The notes under the pieces: model-generated | Seen by the model: only the letters and a program-made list of their open reading frames with translations | The model's database searches: none | Told to the model about the DNA's origin: nothing | Shown here: piece by piece, positions 43,949 to 53,593 of the stretch | Numbering within the stretch: the stretch's first letter is position 1 | Layout of the letters: every line of letters starts with the position of its first letter | Translations under genes and position numbers: made by a program | Source: Maribacter polysiphoniae | Lineage (GTDB): Bacteria > Bacteroidota > Bacteroidia > Flavobacteriales > Flavobacteriaceae | Length of the DNA: 64,000 nucleotides | Reading direction: 5' to 3' | NCBI RefSeq assembly: GCF_003148665.1 | Contig: NZ_QGGQ01000006.1 | Location: 111,883-175,882, forward strand

Positions 43949-45774
43949 TCCCCATTATTCTGTTGGTTCTCCGCAAACTTCCTTTCCAGCTCGGCCTGAA
44001 ACTCTTCCATAACGGGCTTAACCGTGCTTTCCGGCAAATCGGCAATACGTATATACATTAAGCCATCTACCGAATTATTAAAAAGTGGATCCACATTAAA
44101 GGCCACTACCTTTGCGTTCTGTTTGATATATTTCTTGATCAACACGGGAAGCCTTAGATTACCCGGTTCAACCTCATTGATCATACGATCGAATTTATTA
44201 AGATCTGCCTTGGTCTCATCAAAGATAAATTCCTTGTCCGCATCCTTAAGTTTTACCTTAAACTCCTTTTTTGGGCTTATGTATTGGGCCACATAGGGAT
44301 CCCAATAGTTACTTTTCATAAACTCGATCATCAAGGATTTCGAAAAATTGGAGAATTGATTACTGATACTCACCCCGCCAATCAGGTATTTATGCTCTGG
44401 ATGCCGTAGGGTTGTGTGCACAATCCCTTTCCACAAAAGGAACAAGGGCATTGGTTTTTGTTGGTATTTCTTAATGATATAGGCCCTGCCCATCTCTATG
44501 GACTGCCGCATCATGCCATGCAACTCGGGCTCAAAACGAAAAAGGTCCTGCAAATAAAAGCCGTCGATCCCATGCTTTTCATAGATTTCAGAACCCATAC
44601 CCATACGGTATGCACCGACTATTTCCTTATCCTCGTCATCCCAAAGGAACAAATGATGGTAATATTCATCAAACTTATCCAAATCTATGGAATTGTTGGT
44701 TCCCTCCCCGATGGCCCTAAAGGTTACCTCACGCTGTCGGCCTATTTCCTTCAGGATAAATGGCATGTCATTGGCCTTCGCCAAAAAGACCTCATAGTTC
44801 TTACTTTGCAACATTCTGCAGTCCTTCTCCCGAAGCTTTTCAATCTCACCCTCAATGACTTCAGTCCTAACGGCAGAAGCAATTTTTTTAGGCATTTTAG
44901 GAAGTTTCAAGGAGGTGGGCAACTGATCGATCAAACGTTCCTTTTCATAGGCATTGGATAGTAGGTAGGTCTTCTTACGAAGCAACTCGGTAAATTCCTC
45001 CAAGGTCTTTTGCTCATTTTGCATTGCTACCGATATCGGTTGTCCTATCCTAACCTTAATGGGTCTATTTCTTTGGGAATATATCTCCGAGGGTAGTTTC
45101 GCCGTTCTAAAGACATCACTGATCTTGGACAATCTATAGAAGAACTTACTATTCCTTGCATGAAAATATATGGGAACCACGGGAACATTCGCCCTACGGA
45201 TCAATTTAAGGGCAGACTCCTCCCAAGGCTTATCAACGATCAGCTTTTCATCCTTATAGGTAGACACTTCCCCTGCAGGGAAAATACCCAAGGGATGCCC
45301 ATCCCCCAAGTGTGCCATCGCACTTTTGAAACCTGCAATACTACTTTGTACATCCTTGTGGTTCTCAAAAGGATTGACAGGTAGGATATAAGGGGATATC
45401 GGTTCGATCCTATTCAATAGGAAATTGGCGATAATCTTAAAATCGGACCTATTGCTAACCAATAATTTCAATAGCAGCACCCCGTCAATACCCCCTAAGG
45501 GATGATTGGATATGGTAATGTAGGCCCCTTCTTTCGGCAACCGTTTGAAATCCTCTTCGGGCACTTCAAAATCTATCTGGTAATGCCGGAGTATGGCATC
45601 CAGAAACTCGATACCTTCGAGATGCTCGTGCTTAGTGTAGAAGTCGTTTATTTCGGAAATCCGGGTAATCTTCATTAGGACCCACCCCATAAAAGTACCC
45701 AAAAAACCATATTTATCAAGATTGATTGCTTTGGCTACTTCCTTAGCGGTAACTAAACCCATGCTCTTTTTCAT
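43945..45774 (-). CDS. olsF: Bifunctional ornithine (or glycine) lipid synthase OlsF
   Basis: 609 residues fusing two acyltransferases. Residues 1-290 are PlsC-like: ISNHPLGGIDGVLL carries the acyltransferase His and Asp, and GIFPAGEVSTYKD the phosphate-binding element. Residues 310-609 are OlsB-like: YRMGMGSEIYEKHGIDGFYL, then LQDLFRFEPELHGM. In Flavobacterium and Serratia OlsF, the C-terminal half makes lyso-ornithine lipid and the N-terminal half adds the second acyl chain. The product is a phosphorus-free aminolipid, useful in phosphate-poor seas. Whether the amino acid is ornithine or glycine cannot be read from sequence. Confidence 0.88.
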   Translation of the reverse strand: MKKSMGLVTAKEVAKAINLDKYGFLGTFMGWVLMKITRISEINDFYTKHEHLEGIEFLDAILRHYQIDFEVPEEDFKRLPKEGAYITISNHPLGGIDGVLLLKLLVSNRSDFKIIANFLLNRIEPISPYILPVNPFENHKDVQSSIAGFKSAMAHLGDGHPLGIFPAGEVSTYKDEKLIVDKPWEESALKLIRRANVPVVPIYFHARNSKFFYRLSKISDVFRTAKLPSEIYSQRNRPIKVRIGQPISVAMQNEQKTLEEFTELLRKKTYLLSNAYEKERLIDQLPTSLKLPKMPKKIASAVRTEVIEGEIEKLREKDCRMLQSKNYEVFLAKANDMPFILKEIGRQREVTFRAIGEGTNNSIDLDKFDEYYHHLFLWDDEDKEIVGAYRMGMGSEIYEKHGIDGFYLQDLFRFEPELHGMMRQSIEMGRAYIIKKYQQKPMPLFLLWKGIVHTTLRHPEHKYLIGGVSISNQFSNFSKSLMIEFMKSNYWDPYVAQYISPKKEFKVKLKDADKEFIFDETKADLNKFDRMINEVEPGNLRLPVLIKKYIKQNAKVVAFNVDPLFNNSVDGLMYIRIADLPESTVKPVMEEFQAELERKFAENQQNNGD

Positions 45775-45848
45775 TTAGGAAGCATAAATATAGTAAAATC
45801 CCTATTGGAAGCACCATTTTAACTGTCCAGAATACATTTTTACGACAG

Positions 45849-47099
45849 TTATTTCACCACCAATTGTACGGTTTCATTCGCCCTTTGCTCCAACAGGATT
45901 TCCTTACCTTTCTGTAAGGTTTCTATGGCATTGGTATTGAAATGCCTAATGGTGTAGAGTGAAACACCTTCGTAGCACACCACCTTAAACCTACTTTTAA
46001 GCAAGTTCAATAATTCTTGCAACCTACCGAATCTATTGTCTACACATACAGAAAAACTAATAGCGGAATTTTGGATAAGGTCTACCTTGATCTTATGGTC
46101 ATAAAACATCTTGAAAAGATCACTGATGTTGTCCTCTACGATGAACGAAAAATCCAGGGAAGAAAGTCGCATCAATACTTGGTCCTTCTTCATGATATAA
46201 CAAGGGACCTGTGGCTCCAGGGTTGTTCCCTTACCCACCTTGGTGCCTGCCCCCTTCGGATTTATAAAAGATTTCACCAATAAGGGAATCTCTTTGCGTT
46301 GTAGTGGTTGCAACGTTTTGGGGTGGATGACCGAGGCTCCGTAAAACGCCAATTCTATCGCTTCACGATATGAAATCTGATTCAGTAGTTGGGCCTCTTC
46401 AAAATAACGGGGATCCGCATTCAACACACCGGGGACATCCTTCCATATGGTAACCGAATTGGCATTGAGACAATACGCAAAAATAGCCGCGGTATAATCG
46501 GAGCCCTCACGCCCCAAGGTAGTGGTAAAGTTGTTGTCATCACTACCTAAAAAGCCCTGGGTAATATAAAACTTATCCTTATCCACGCCCTTTGATATGC
46601 GCTCTTGGGTGATTTCCCAATTGACCATGGCATCCCGATAATTGTTATCGGTCTTAATAAAATCGCGTACATCCAACCATGAATTTTTTATCCCCTCATC
46701 ATTCAGGTAGGCACTTAATATCGTGGTCGACACCAATTCACCATAACCCACCACTTGATCATAGACAAAATTATAATTGGGTGATTTATTCCAAGCCAGG
46801 AAACCCCGAACCTCATCAAAAAGTACTTTTACCTTATCAAAAATCGGGTGTTTGTCCGAATTGAACAGATCCAACATAATGGCATTGTGATACTCCACAA
46901 CTTCCTGAACCGCGGAATTAAGGGCATTCTTATCCTCAAAATAGAAATTTACCACCTTCTCCATGGCATTGGTACTCTTGCCCATGGCAGAAACCACCAA
47001 CAATGTATTGTCATGACCTACTTCCTTCAAAACCTTCACAAGGTTCTGTACTCCGGCAGCATCCTTAACCGATGCCCCTCCAAATTTGAAAATTCTCAT
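45849..47099 (-). CDS. lysC: Aspartate kinase
   Basis: 416 residues. It phosphorylates L-aspartate, the first step to lysine, threonine and methionine. The kinase domain begins MRIFKFGGASVKD and contains TTLGREGSDYTAAIFA (substrate and ATP contacts) and WKDVPGVLNADPRYF. Two C-terminal ACT domains (about 300-416) include SSLDFSFIVEDNISDLFKMF and give feedback control. It is monofunctional. The upstream GNAT gene overlaps it by four bases (ATGA), so their translation is coupled. Confidence 0.93.
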   Translation of the reverse strand: MRIFKFGGASVKDAAGVQNLVKVLKEVGHDNTLLVVSAMGKSTNAMEKVVNFYFEDKNALNSAVQEVVEYHNAIMLDLFNSDKHPIFDKVKVLFDEVRGFLAWNKSPNYNFVYDQVVGYGELVSTTILSAYLNDEGIKNSWLDVRDFIKTDNNYRDAMVNWEITQERISKGVDKDKFYITQGFLGSDDNNFTTTLGREGSDYTAAIFAYCLNANSVTIWKDVPGVLNADPRYFEEAQLLNQISYREAIELAFYGASVIHPKTLQPLQRKEIPLLVKSFINPKGAGTKVGKGTTLEPQVPCYIMKKDQVLMRLSSLDFSFIVEDNISDLFKMFYDHKIKVDLIQNSAISFSVCVDNRFGRLQELLNLLKSRFKVVCYEGVSLYTIRHFNTNAIETLQKGKEILLEQRANETVQLVVK

Positions 47100-47575
47100 A
47101 TCTTATTTAAATAATTCCATATTCCTTTTTCGTCCAATTGCACGACGTCCCAATCGCGCATGACCCGTGCCCCTTTCTTTTCATAGAATGCAATGGCAGG
47201 CTCATTCCAATCCAATACCTCCCAATTGATGCGTTTTACACCGAGCTTGGCCCCATAGGCAACAACCGCATCCAAGAGTGCCGTACCCAAACCAGTACCG
47301 CGCATTGTTTCGGCCACGACCAAATCCTCCAAATGGATTATGGGTCCTTTCCATGTGGAATATCGATGATATACCAAGGCCATACCCACCACTTTGGCAT
47401 CAGATTCTGCCACAAAGCAATGGAACAGGACATTTTCCCCAAAACCATCACGCACCAAATCCTCTACAGTAACCTCTACGGCATTGTCCTCCTTTTCAAA
47501 ACTGGCCAACTCCTTGATTAGACCAAGCACTTGGGGCATGTCGGCCACAACGGCATCTCGAATTGCAAATTCCAT
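47096..47575 (-). CDS. GNAT N-acetyltransferase (diamine acetyltransferase-like)
   Basis: 159 residues. IRDAVVADMPQVLGLIKELA opens the fold, IHLEDLVVAETMRGTGLGTA forms the acetyl-CoA binding strand and loop, and WNEPAIAFYEKKGARVMRDW closes it. The pattern follows the spermidine/spermine (SSAT) type group, which acetylates small amines. The substrate is an inference. It is the first gene of a two-gene unit with the aspartate kinase and diverges from fbp across 110 bp. Confidence 0.87.
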   Translation of the reverse strand: MEFAIRDAVVADMPQVLGLIKELASFEKEDNAVEVTVEDLVRDGFGENVLFHCFVAESDAKVVGMALVYHRYSTWKGPIIHLEDLVVAETMRGTGLGTALLDAVVAYGAKLGVKRINWEVLDWNEPAIAFYEKKGARVMRDWDVVQLDEKGIWNYLNKI

Positions 47576-47634
47576 AATTGTTACAAATAAAACACGAAGT
47601 TATAAATTTAAAAAATCAAATTATTCCGAAAACG

Positions 47635-47663
47635 TTGTAGTTTCACAAATTACACGATATTTG
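47635..47663 (+). promoter_or_regulatory. Candidate fbp promoter
   Basis: TTG (47635-47637), an 18-bp spacer and GATATTTG (47656-47663), one mismatch from TAnnTTTG, 22 bp before the ATG. Confidence 0.5.
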
Positions 47664-47685
47664 TATTCAAAACACACAAAAAACC

Positions 47686-48696
47686 ATGTTAGGCAAAAAA
47701 CACAAAACACTTGGAGAGTTTATAATCGAAAACCAATCGTCCTTTCAATATTCCTCTGGGGAATTATCAAGGCTTATCAACGCCATTCGCCTAGCGGCCA
47801 AAGTTGTAAACCATGAAGTGAACAAAGCGGGGTTGATCGATATTCTAGGTGCTGCCGGAGATACCAACATACAAGGGGAAGACCAGCAGAAGTTAGATGT
47901 ACTTGCCAATGACATTTTTATTCAAACCCTAAAAAACCGTGAGATCGTTTGCGGTATCGCCTCTGAAGAGGAAGATGATTTTATCAGCATCAACAGTAAT
48001 GATGAAAAGCATCAGAACAAATATGTGGTATTGATCGATCCCTTGGATGGCTCTTCCAATATCGATGTGAATGTCTCTGTTGGGACGATCTTTTCCATCT
48101 ACAGAAGGATTACACCGGCAGGCACACCCGTACAACTGGAGGATTTCCTGCAACCGGGCAATAAACAGGTCGCGGCAGGATACATTGTCTATGGCACTTC
48201 CACCATGTTGGTCTACACTACAGGGGATGGTGTGAACGGCTTTACCCTTAATCCGGCCCTTGGTACTTTTTACCTTTCACATCCGGATATGAAATTCCCT
48301 GATAACGGAAAAATATACTCGGTGAACGAAGGTAATTATGTTCACTTTTTACAGGGGGTAAAAGATTATATAAAATACTGTCAGGAAGAAAAAGAGGACC
48401 GACCCTACACCTCAAGATATATAGGATCTCTTGTCTCTGATTTCCATAGAAATATGATTAAGGGTGGAATTTACATGTACCCAAAGAGCAGTGTTTCGGA
48501 AAGCGGGAAATTACGCCTGTTGTACGAGTGCAACCCAATGGCTTTTATCGCCGAACAGGCAAATGGCAAGGCTATTGGCGGTCGAACAAGAATACTTGAT
48601 ATCGTGCCTACGGAACTACATCAACGTGTTCCCTTCTTTGTTGGAAGCAAAAATATGGTGGATAAACTACAGGAGTTCCTCGATAAATATAAATAA
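47686..48696 (+). CDS. fbp: Class I fructose-1,6-bisphosphatase
   Basis: 336 residues. It removes the 1-phosphate from fructose-1,6-bisphosphate in gluconeogenesis. The metal-binding site [20 protein letters not shown] is near 115-135, preceded by [24 protein letters not shown] and the sugar-phosphate site [20 protein letters not shown] and [20 protein letters not shown] follow. Length and motifs are those of class I enzymes sensitive to AMP. With ppsA in the same window it supplies the second gluconeogenic bypass step. Confidence 0.95.
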   Translation: MLGKKHKTLGEFIIENQSSFQYSSGELSRLINAIRLAAKVVNHEVNKAGLIDILGAAGDTNIQGEDQQKLDVLANDIFIQTLKNREIVCGIASEEEDDFISINSNDEKHQNKYVVLIDPLDGSSNIDVNVSVGTIFSIYRRITPAGTPVQLEDFLQPGNKQVAAGYIVYGTSTMLVYTTGDGVNGFTLNPALGTFYLSHPDMKFPDNGKIYSVNEGNYVHFLQGVKDYIKYCQEEKEDRPYTSRYIGSLVSDFHRNMIKGGIYMYPKSSVSESGKLRLLYECNPMAFIAEQANGKAIGGRTRILDIVPTELHQRVPFFVGSKNMVDKLQEFLDKYK

Positions 48697-48731
48697 GCCC
48701 TAGGTCTTTGCAAGGCAATGATAATCCCTGC

Positions 48732-49154
48732 CTATTTATTTATCATGTACAAATAGTCGTCAAAGTCTATTCGTCCGGAAAAAATCGCAATTGATTTTCC
48801 AATGATCTTATCCGCTTTATCACTCGGGTAACCCAACCCTATGGCATATTTTTTCAACAAAACCATTTCGTCGTCGTCAACTTCATTGTCGGCGAAGATA
48901 ATCTTGAAAAGATCGAATAGGCGTTCCAACCTTTCCTTAGAACTATTTTGGGGATCAATCGCGTATTTAGTCGGGGTTTTCATCACCTCCTTAAAATCGG
49001 CCTCAGAAATATCCAGCTTATTCGCGAATCTTTCCAAAAGTTTCATTTCATAGGAATTCACGTCCCCATCAACAGCCGCCAAGGAAGCTATTGCGGCAAA
49101 ATGAGCCAAATTCCTCCGTTTCCCACTATGGTCGTATAAATCTAAAATAGGCAT
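48732..49154 (-). CDS. TerB-like protein (1)
   Basis: 140 residues from the ATG at 49154, where an LYDHSGKRRNLAHF N-terminus starts the helical domain; an upstream ATG at 49178 adds eight residues. The fold is an all-helical TerB type: AAIASLAAVDGDVNSYEMKL and IIFADNEVDDDEMVLLKKYA each carry the D-G/N-x-V-x-x-x-E pattern that forms paired metal-binding helices. Family members are tied to tellurite and stress responses, but the exact role is unknown. It faces away from mfd and shares a 460-bp upstream region with it. Confidence 0.85.
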   Translation of the reverse strand: MPILDLYDHSGKRRNLAHFAAIASLAAVDGDVNSYEMKLLERFANKLDISEADFKEVMKTPTKYAIDPQNSSKERLERLFDLFKIIFADNEVDDDEMVLLKKYAIGLGYPSDKADKIIGKSIAIFSGRIDFDDYLYMINK

Positions 49155-49614
49155 GTTTACTTCATTTAATTTCAACAAATATAATTTTTTAAAAGTGATA
49201 TATAAACCTACATATGATTATTTTATCTTGTACTTTATCCTATCAAAGTCGGACCGATCAATGTCAAGATACCCACTTTGCCCAATTGCGGAAGACCGGT
49301 TAGACCGACAAAGCAAAAAGCCCTTTGTTTTTCAAAAGCGCACTTGAAGCACAATTCCCCAAGGAAAAAACCGCGCCTTACTTGCTTCCCAACACCCGAA
49401 AACGTAAAAAAAGAGGACGAAGGCTAGGCCTTACCCAAAAGGCATGGTTATAAAAATATAACCCTTCCCTTGGGCAACCAAGGGCTTCAACCTATATTTG
49501 CACTTGTAAAAAAACAAACCAGCCTGGATATGTCCAAGGTTAGTTTAACCAACTGTTCTAACATCACTTAGCTTATGTGTTGTCAAAACAGGGGTGCACT
49601 AAAAAATATAACGG
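49155..49614. other. Divergent region between TerB-like (1) and mfd
   Basis: 460 bp with no gene. It holds an mfd promoter at 49470-49500, whose -33 element lies inside the hairpin CCCTTGG-GCAA-CCAAGGG (49467-49484). The part next to TerB is very AT-rich. Confidence 0.6.
49470..49500 (+). promoter_or_regulatory. mfd promoter within an inverted repeat
   Basis: TTG (49470-49472), 20-bp spacer, TATATTTG (49493-49500), an exact TAnnTTTG. The -33 element lies in the CCCTTGG/CCAAGGG palindrome, which could be an operator. The leader to the TTG start at 49615 is about 105 nt. Confidence 0.6.
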
Positions 49615-52600
49615 TTGACCCAATCCACAATCCAACAACTGTTCGCACAGTCTCCGAAAACCCGGAAACTGCAGGAGGCTATTGCCGATTCCCAAATCCA
49701 AGGTGCCCATCAAAATGATGGGATTTCGTTGAAAGGCCTAACAGGTTCTTCCCTTTCGTTCGTTGTTTCGGATGTTTTCAAAAACGCTGACAAACCTTTT
49801 TTATTGGTGTTCAGCGACAAGGAGGAAGCAGCCTATTACCTCAATGACCTGGAATTGTTGATCGGGGAGAAAGATGTATTGTTCTACCCCGGCAGTTATC
49901 GCAGGCCATATCAGATAGAAGAGACCGACAATGCCAATATACTTCTTAGGGCAGAGGTCCTAAACCGGATCAACTCAAGAAAGAAACCGGCAGTCATCGT
50001 TACCTACCCCGATGCCCTTTTTGAGAAAGTGGTCACCCGAAAAGAGCTGGACAAGAATACCCTGAAGATCAAAGTCAATGATTCCCTGTCTTTGGACTTT
50101 CTTAATGAGGTGCTTTTCGAATACCAGTTCAAACGTGTGGATTTTGTGACCGAACCTGGGGAATTCTCGGTTAGGGGGGGCATAGTCGATGTGTTTTCCT
50201 TTTCCCATGACCAACCTTATCGAATCGAATTTTTCGGGGATGAGGTAGATAGTATCCGAACCTTCGATGTAGAAACGCAATTATCAACGGAGAAGGTGAA
50301 CAAGATCTCCATTATCCCCAATGTAGAAAACAAATTTTTGGATGAGACCCGGGAGAGTTTCCTAAAATACATTTCACCCAAGACCATCGTCTTTACGAAA
50401 AACCTTGAATTACTCTTTGATCGATTGGATTCATTTTTCCTAAAAGCACAGGAATCATTTGCCAAATTATCCAAGGAAATAAAACATGCCCAACCGGAGG
50501 AACTGTTCGTAAATTCAAAACTGCTTAAAACACAGTTGAATGATTACGGTTTGGTGGAAATGGGCGGAACTACCTTAACATCCAAGTCCACCCAGGTCGA
50601 AGAACTCATTTTCAAGACCCGGCCACAACCCGCTTTCAACAAGAAATTCGATTTATTGATTGACAACCTCAATCAAAATAGCCAAAACGGATATACCAAC
50701 TATATCTTCTGCGCTTCGCAGCAGCAGGCCAAACGCTTTCATGATATCTTTGCCGAGGTAGACCACGACATTCAGTATACCACCGTGGTTTTTCCCATAT
50801 TCCAAGGGTTTATCGATGATGACCTGAAATTGGTCTGCTATACCGATCATCAGATATTTGAACGGTACCATAAGTTTCAACTGAAAAACGGGTATACCAA
50901 GAAACAGGCCATTACCCTTAAGGAACTCAATAAATTGGATATTGGGGATTACGTAACCCATATCGATCACGGTATCGGCAAGTTCGGTGGGCTCCAAAAA
51001 ATAGATGTTGAAGGCAAAAAGCAGGAAGCGATCAAACTCATGTACGGGGATCGCGACATACTCTATGTCAGCATTCATTCGCTTCACAAAATATCAAAAT
51101 TCAATGGTAAGGACGGGGCTGCCCCAAAGATTTACAAATTGGGTTCTGCCGCCTGGAAAAAACTAAAACAAAAAACCAAATCACGGGTCAAGAAAATAGC
51201 CTTCGACCTGATCAAGGTTTATGCCAAGCGAAGACTGCAAAAAGGATTCCAGTATGACCCTGACAGTTATATGCAATTGGAATTGGAAGCTTCCTTTATC
51301 TATGAGGACACCCCGGACCAAAGTAAGGCCACAGAGGATATTAAAAAGGACATGGAGAGTGAGCGCCCCATGGATCGCCTTATTTGTGGGGATGTCGGAT
51401 TTGGAAAGACCGAAGTGGCCATCCGAGCGGCATTCAAGGCCGTGGATAATGGCAAACAAGTCGCCGTTTTGGTCCCTACGACCATTCTTGCCTTTCAACA
51501 CCATAGGACCTTTTCGGAACGCTTAAAGGAAATGCCGGTGACCGTTGACTATCTCAACCGGTTTAGAACGGCCAAAGAAAAAAGGGATACCCTTGAAAAA
51601 CTGGAAAACGGACAAGTCGATATCATTATCGGTACCCACCAACTCGTGAACAAAAACGTGAAATTCAAGGACCTTGGCCTTTTGATCGTTGACGAGGAGC
51701 AAAAATTCGGGGTTTCCGTAAAAGACAAACTTAAATCGATCAAAGAGAATGTCGATGTGCTCACCTTGACCGCAACACCCATTCCGCGTACGCTTCAGTT
51801 CAGCTTAATGGCGGCTCGGGATCTTTCGGTCATCAATACCCCCCCTCCCAACCGCTACCCTATCGAAAGCCATGTCATACGTTTTGGGGAAGAAACCATA
51901 CGCGATGCCATTACCTATGAAATACAACGTGGTGGACAGGTGTTTTTCATCCACAACCGCATTGAGAACATCAAAGAGGTGGCCGGTATGATCCAACGCT
52001 TGGTGCCCGATGCCAAGATAGGTATTGGTCACGGTCAAATGGAGGGTAAAAAACTGGAGGCATTGATGCTCGCCTTCATGAATGGGGAATTCGACGTGCT
52101 TGTTTCCACAACGATTGTTGAAAGTGGTTTGGATGTCACAAACGCCAATACCATATTCATCAACAATGCCAATAATTTCGGACTTAGCGACTTGCACCAA
52201 ATGCGGGGTCGTGTAGGCCGTAGCAACAAAAAGGCGTTCTGCTATTTTATTACCCCACCGTATGATGTCATGACCTCCGAAGCCCGTAAAAGAATACAGG
52301 CACTGGAGCAATTTACCGAATTGGGAAGTGGTTTCAATATCGCGATGAAAGATTTGGAAATTCGTGGTGCCGGTGATATTTTGGGAGGGGAACAGAGTGG
52401 TTTTATCAATGAAATCGGTTTTGACACCTATCAAAAAATACTGGCAGAGGCCATAGAAGAACTCAAGGAAAATGAGTTCAAGGAATTATATGAGGAGGTT
52501 GAGGGCCACCATGAAAAGGTTTATGTTAAGGATACCCAGCTCGATTCTGATTTTGAATTGCTGTTCCCCGATGATTATATCAATAACATTACAGAACGAT

Positions 52601-53016
52601 TGAATCTCTACACCGAACTTAATTCGATTAAGGAAGAAGAGGCCTTGCAGAAGTTCGAGTCAGAACTGATCGATCGTTTCGGTGAATTGCCGACGCAGGT
52701 GGTCGACCTACTGAACTCAGTCCGTATAAAATGGATTGCCAACGGTATTGGTCTTGAAAAGGTGGTGATGAAGAAAGGCAAATTGATCGGTTATTTTATC
52801 AGCGACCAACAATCGGCTTTTTACCAAAGTGCCAAATTTTCCCAAGTACTCCAATTTGTACAGGCCAACGCGCGCCTGTGTAAAATGAAGGAAAAGGAAA
52901 CCCGGAACGGACTTCGGTTGTTATTGACATTTGATAAAATCACCTCTGTGGAAAAAGCACTGAATGCTTTGTCCCCTTTCGATAATCAAAAAACAACAGC
53001 GGTTACCCCCAACTAG
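49615..53016 (+). CDS. mfd: Transcription-repair coupling factor
   Basis: 1133 residues from a TTG start that places the flavobacterial TIQQLFAQSPKTRKL at the N-terminus. Mfd removes stalled RNA polymerase from lesions and recruits UvrA. The UvrB-like module (about 1-340) has FYPGSYRRPYQIEETDN. The RNA-polymerase interaction domain near 445-520 starts GDYVTHIDHGIGKFGGL. The translocase has Walker A ICGDVGFGKTEVAIRA at about 588-603, DEEQKFG and the SF2 motif VI LHQMRGRVGRSNKKAFCY. The C-terminal domain (about 960-1110) holds back UvrA binding until needed. Confidence 0.95.
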   Translation: MTQSTIQQLFAQSPKTRKLQEAIADSQIQGAHQNDGISLKGLTGSSLSFVVSDVFKNADKPFLLVFSDKEEAAYYLNDLELLIGEKDVLFYPGSYRRPYQIEETDNANILLRAEVLNRINSRKKPAVIVTYPDALFEKVVTRKELDKNTLKIKVNDSLSLDFLNEVLFEYQFKRVDFVTEPGEFSVRGGIVDVFSFSHDQPYRIEFFGDEVDSIRTFDVETQLSTEKVNKISIIPNVENKFLDETRESFLKYISPKTIVFTKNLELLFDRLDSFFLKAQESFAKLSKEIKHAQPEELFVNSKLLKTQLNDYGLVEMGGTTLTSKSTQVEELIFKTRPQPAFNKKFDLLIDNLNQNSQNGYTNYIFCASQQQAKRFHDIFAEVDHDIQYTTVVFPIFQGFIDDDLKLVCYTDHQIFERYHKFQLKNGYTKKQAITLKELNKLDIGDYVTHIDHGIGKFGGLQKIDVEGKKQEAIKLMYGDRDILYVSIHSLHKISKFNGKDGAAPKIYKLGSAAWKKLKQKTKSRVKKIAFDLIKVYAKRRLQKGFQYDPDSYMQLELEASFIYEDTPDQSKATEDIKKDMESERPMDRLICGDVGFGKTEVAIRAAFKAVDNGKQVAVLVPTTILAFQHHRTFSERLKEMPVTVDYLNRFRTAKEKRDTLEKLENGQVDIIIGTHQLVNKNVKFKDLGLLIVDEEQKFGVSVKDKLKSIKENVDVLTLTATPIPRTLQFSLMAARDLSVINTPPPNRYPIESHVIRFGEETIRDAITYEIQRGGQVFFIHNRIENIKEVAGMIQRLVPDAKIGIGHGQMEGKKLEALMLAFMNGEFDVLVSTTIVESGLDVTNANTIFINNANNFGLSDLHQMRGRVGRSNKKAFCYFITPPYDVMTSEARKRIQALEQFTELGSGFNIAMKDLEIRGAGDILGGEQSGFINEIGFDTYQKILAEAIEELKENEFKELYEEVEGHHEKVYVKDTQLDSDFELLFPDDYINNITERLNLYTELNSIKEEEALQKFESELIDRFGELPTQVVDLLNSVRIKWIANGIGLEKVVMKKGKLIGYFISDQQSAFYQSAKFSQVLQFVQANARLCKMKEKETRNGLRLLLTFDKITSVEKALNALSPFDNQKTTAVTPN

Positions 53017-53085
53017 GGTGGCCTACGATTTCCTTTACACCATAATTACGTATATTAAACACTACCATTAACAGATATCTACACT

Positions 53086-53424
53086 ATGAACAATTCAAGC
53101 CCAAGTTTCACTATAGCTGAAAAATTAGCCATTGTACATGCGATGGATTCTGTCATATTAGCTGATGGCACCGTTCATAAAGGCGAATTGGATGCCTTGG
53201 GTGAAATGATGCCCCGCATTGAATTTGACAGCAATTTTATCCTTCAGGCGCGAAATATCGCCCAAGAACAGGCAAAATTGATATTACGGGACATGTCGGA
53301 AGACAAAAAACTGGAATTGGTCAGCATTTTGGATGAAATAGCGATTTCCGATGGATTTGTACATCAAAAAGAATCAGATCTACTCTTGGAGATCTATTCC
53401 TTTATCGGTATTGAGCCCAAATAA
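53086..53424 (+). CDS. TerB-like protein (2)
   Basis: 112 residues, all helical. IVHAMDSVILADGTVHKGEL and LDEIAISDGFVHQKESDLLL repeat the D-G-x-V-x-x-x-E motif of TerB proteins. It starts 69 bp after mfd on the same strand and shares the motif, but little other sequence, with the TerB-like protein on the other side of mfd. Function unknown; a bound divalent metal is likely from the acidic pairs. Confidence 0.75.
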   Translation: MNNSSPSFTIAEKLAIVHAMDSVILADGTVHKGELDALGEMMPRIEFDSNFILQARNIAQEQAKLILRDMSEDKKLELVSILDEIAISDGFVHQKESDLLLEIYSFIGIEPK

Positions 53425-53593
53425 ATACGACCAAAAACCAATCTTTTGTCAGTGGCCCTTTTTTATTCCATATTGAAACGAAAGCCGTGAACAAATGATG
53501 ATTCTTTGGAAAATACATAGGACAAAAGCCAAGACCCAGCAACACCCCAATGACCTAAAATTATTATCTTACGGGCCGATTAACCATTAAGCC

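Noticed and set aside
51805..52434. 209-codon minus-strand frame inside mfd
   Set aside because: Antisense to strongly conserved helicase motifs; no family features.
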